A stretch of 64,000 nt of DNA from JALORV01 sp963754065. Lineage in GTDB: Bacteria; Pseudomonadota; Gammaproteobacteria; Burkholderiales; Burkholderiaceae_F. The translations under genes and the position numbers were made by a program. Below the pieces are notes generated by a model. That model worked only from the letters and a program-made list of their open reading frames with translations, was not told where the DNA came from and made no database searches. Each line of letters opens with the position of its first letter. The stretch's first letter is position 1. The stretch covers positions 144,127 to 208,126 of the forward strand of contig CAVWFH010000020.1 in the NCBI GenBank assembly GCA_963754065.1. Direction: 5' to 3'. Positions 61,990 through 64,000 of this stretch are shown one piece after another.

Positions 61990-63675
61990 ATGCCGTCGGC
62001 GCACTCGTTGCTGAAGCAGCTGCGTCTAGTCCGTTCGAACTTCGGTGCCGATGCCGAAAAGATCAAGCGTTCGTTGCTGGCCGGCCTTGCCAGGCGGCGC
62101 CTGATCACGTTGCGACACCTCGTCGACTATCACGAGGACCTGCTCTTCCTGTACGCGTTTCCTGGCGACATCGACACACGGCGGAGTGCAATCGCCGAAC
62201 TGGCAGGTTTCTCCCGGCGCTGGCGCGGCGTATCGGCGGCCATCAGGGCTGAGGCCGAAAACAGTGGCATGGCGGGGACGATCTCGCGGCCGCTGCTGGC
62301 ATGGCCGCTCGCCTGCGCGCTGTTCAATGGCGAGGACATCGACCTCGACTGGCGGAATGCCGAGAATCCTGCCGCGCTCGACTTGTTGATAACGAAGCTG
62401 GTATCCCCCGCGGAACAGGACGCCTTTGACAGCGGTGAGTACACCGGTCGAGCGTGGGTCGATCTGGCGCGGCCGCCGGGCGAAACGGCATTGAAGTGGT
62501 TCGTGCGCGGTGGCCTGGCAGCCCGGCCGTCGACCGGGTTCCCTGCGGCGTGGGATGCCGCCGAAGTGCCGCTGCGCTGGGCGCTGGGCGATTCGGCACG
62601 GTCGATCACCCATGCACGGCTGCCGCTGCGTCGACCGGTGGTGCGCAACGGTTTCCGGCGGCTGGCCGAGCCGGTGGCCCGGCATGTCGCGCGCCCGCTC
62701 GATGGCATTCGGCTCCTAAAGCGGCGCGAAGCGACACCGGTCATCGATCTCGCGCGTTCGGCACTTGCGGCGCGCGCCCGCGAAGTGCATGCGATGAACT
62801 ATCCGAACGCAGCCGACGTGCACTTGGCCGACCTCGGCGAAGGCGTCGAGCTGGCCGTGATCGGCGTGCCACAGGCGCAGCGGTTGACGCTGGAGGGGAA
62901 CTACGGCTACCTGCTCATCGGCAACGGCGTGCCGATCGGCTATGGCGGCGTGTCGCCACTCTTCCGGCAGGCCAACACCGGCATCAACATCTTTGATCCG
63001 TTCCGCGGCAGCGAGGCCGCCTTTCTCTGGGCACAGATGCTGCGGGTGTTTCGCACGATGTTCGGCACCCGACGCTTTGTCATCAACGGCTACCAGTTCG
63101 GCGCGGGTAACAGCGAGGCGATTTCGAGTGGCGCGTACTGGTTCTACTACCGCCTTGGATTCCGCCCGAGTCTGGCCGAAAACGCCGCGCTCGCTGCCGC
63201 GGAAGCCGAGCGCCTGCGAGGCAATCCGGGCGAGCGAACACGACCCGCATTGTTGCGACAGCTGGCCCGTGGCGACCTGCATCTGGACCTGGAGGACTTC
63301 GACGCCCGCGACTTCTTCGAAGAGCGCCTGTTGGCGCGACTGGGTGCTGCGGTCGCTCGACGTATCGCCGACCTTGCGGTTCGTTCACACCACGAAGGCG
63401 AGGGTCTCCTCGTACGCGCTGTCGCGAGAGACCTCGACGTGCGTACTCTGTCGCGCTGGTCGGCCGACGAGCGCCGTGCCTTTGCGCGGCTGGCGCCCTA
63501 TGCGGCGCTGCTCGATCTGCGCGCATGGAGCGACGGAGAGCACCGAGCGTTGGTCGCGTGGATGCGCGCCAAGGGCGCTGCGACGGAACGCGGGTTCGCC
63601 ACGCAGGCGACAGAGCAGGCGCGGTTCTTCAGGGAGTTGAGGGCGGTCGGACTCGACGAGGAGTCACGAGGTTGA
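61990..63675 (+). CDS. unrecognised ~560-residue protein with GNAT-like region (paralogue of the 41436-43088 gene)
   Basis: 561 residues, ATG directly after the permease stop. No named family recognised. Helical N-terminal third (VDYHEDLLFLYAFPGD; SGMAGTISRPLLAWPLACA), then a GNAT-like core: NGVPIGYGGVSPLF at residue 312, FDPFRGSEAAFLWAQMLR, YQFGAGNSEAISSGAYW at 368 and YYRLGFRP, and a C-terminal region with KGAATERGFATQ. These blocks line up with the other copy within two residues at both anchor motifs. It is followed after 15 bases by the globin gene. No signal peptide; function unknown. Confidence 0.85.
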   Translation: MPSAHSLLKQLRLVRSNFGADAEKIKRSLLAGLARRRLITLRHLVDYHEDLLFLYAFPGDIDTRRSAIAELAGFSRRWRGVSAAIRAEAENSGMAGTISRPLLAWPLACALFNGEDIDLDWRNAENPAALDLLITKLVSPAEQDAFDSGEYTGRAWVDLARPPGETALKWFVRGGLAARPSTGFPAAWDAAEVPLRWALGDSARSITHARLPLRRPVVRNGFRRLAEPVARHVARPLDGIRLLKRREATPVIDLARSALAARAREVHAMNYPNAADVHLADLGEGVELAVIGVPQAQRLTLEGNYGYLLIGNGVPIGYGGVSPLFRQANTGINIFDPFRGSEAAFLWAQMLRVFRTMFGTRRFVINGYQFGAGNSEAISSGAYWFYYRLGFRPSLAENAALAAAEAERLRGNPGERTRPALLRQLARGDLHLDLEDFDARDFFEERLLARLGAAVARRIADLAVRSHHEGEGLLVRAVARDLDVRTLSRWSADERRAFARLAPYAALLDLRAWSDGEHRALVAWMRAKGAATERGFATQATEQARFFRELRAVGLDEESRG

Positions 63676-63690
63676 GGAGTTGGATTGCCG

Positions 63691-64000
63691 ATGAGTGAGG
63701 ATGACGTCACGAAAAGCGGCGCGACAGTCACGCCGTATCAACGGATCGGCGGCGCAGACGCGGTGCGTGCGTTGGTCGACCGCTTCTACGACCTGATGGA
63801 CCTCGAACCGTCGTATGCAGATCTGCGGCGCGTGCATGGCAATGACCTCGCGAATGCGCGCGACAAACTCACGTGGTTCTTGAGCGGCTGGCTGGGCGGC
63901 CCGGATCTGTACATCGAGCGTTTTGGCCACCCGCGGCTGCGGGCGCGGCACCTGCCGTTTTCCATCGGTGTGCGCGAGCGCGACCAGTGGATGGAGTGCA
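63691..64000 (+). CDS. group II truncated hemoglobin (3' end beyond window)
   Basis: 103 residues visible from ATG 63691, preceded by GAGGAG; the window ends inside the gene. YQRIGGADAVRALVDRFYDL, HGNDLANARDKLTWFL, GWLGGPDLYIERFGHPRLR and HLPFSIGVRERDQWMEC follow the TrHb2 pattern, with the proximal histidine expected in RARHLPF and the distal-side aromatic residues present. About 30-40 residues are probably missing. It binds heme and oxygen or handles NO and oxidants. Confidence 0.9.
   Translation, partial: MSEDDVTKSGATVTPYQRIGGADAVRALVDRFYDLMDLEPSYADLRRVHGNDLANARDKLTWFLSGWLGGPDLYIERFGHPRLRARHLPFSIGVRERDQWMEC

Noticed and set aside
1..64000. CRISPR array, insertion sequence, integrase or prophage
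   Set aside because: No regularly spaced repeats, transposase or integrase motifs, or phage structural genes were found by eye in any part of the window.

Overview
High-G+C (judged by eye, not computed) Gram-negative chromosome segment with compact operons. The housekeeping block cysS - HhH glycosylase - accA - tilS - lysC - tRNA-Ser, the Sox sulfur-oxidation cluster and the lipoprotein/outer-membrane content suggest a betaproteobacterium related to Burkholderiales. This is inferred from gene order and protein signatures; no taxonomic search could be run. No insertion sequence, phage gene, CRISPR array or rRNA gene was seen.

Layout. 1-6.7 kb: housekeeping genes, tRNA-Ser(GCU), an outer-membrane barrel protein and tRNA-Arg(ACG), with two clear terminators. 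6.9-8.6 kb: long-chain acyl-CoA ligase. 8.7-20.7 kb: a compact aryl-polyene/xanthomonadin-like pigment cluster (O-methyltransferase, lipoprotein, one ACP, membrane-anchored acyl ligase, two hotdog dehydratases, acyltransferase, LolA-like protein, MMPL exporter, ketosynthase plus chain-length-factor partner, ketoreductase, glycosyltransferase). It shows one complete ketosynthase and one ACP. 20.8-25.9 kb, leftward: DUF2892 - RND adaptor - RND pump - DUF2892 - CsoR/CstR-family repressor, read from a promoter whose spacer holds a near-perfect CsoR-family palindrome. 26.2-34.7 kb, rightward: an ArsR regulator and sox genes CDYZ - DsrE-like lipoprotein - AX - thioredoxin - B - thioredoxin, for thiosulfate/sulfane-sulfur oxidation. 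The back-to-back layout suggests the pump operon is a sulfur-stress companion of Sox.

34.8-37.7 kb: small exported proteins, a META-domain lipoprotein, ArfB, and tRNA-Ser(UGA) preceded by a duplicated 5' half of itself. 37.7-44.8 kb: a BMP-type nucleoside/simple-sugar ABC importer (ATPase, two permeases, lipoprotein) interrupted by an oppositely oriented gene of an unrecognised family, then a thioesterase. 44.8-50.2 kb, leftward: phosphotransacetylase - acetate kinase - FabI - DUF3141 protein. 50.4-56.6 kb: a tripartite RND efflux operon whose adaptor carries a C-terminal OmpA-like domain. 56.6-64 kb: small unknowns, a DUF4139 protein, an FtsX-type permease, a second member of the unrecognised family, and a truncated group II globin cut by the window end.

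Four otherwise normal genes (MMPL exporter, chain-length factor, second RND pump, FtsX permease) each need a single +1 shift to be read in full. All four are of the same polarity, so sequencing or assembly insertions are at least as likely as true pseudogenes.
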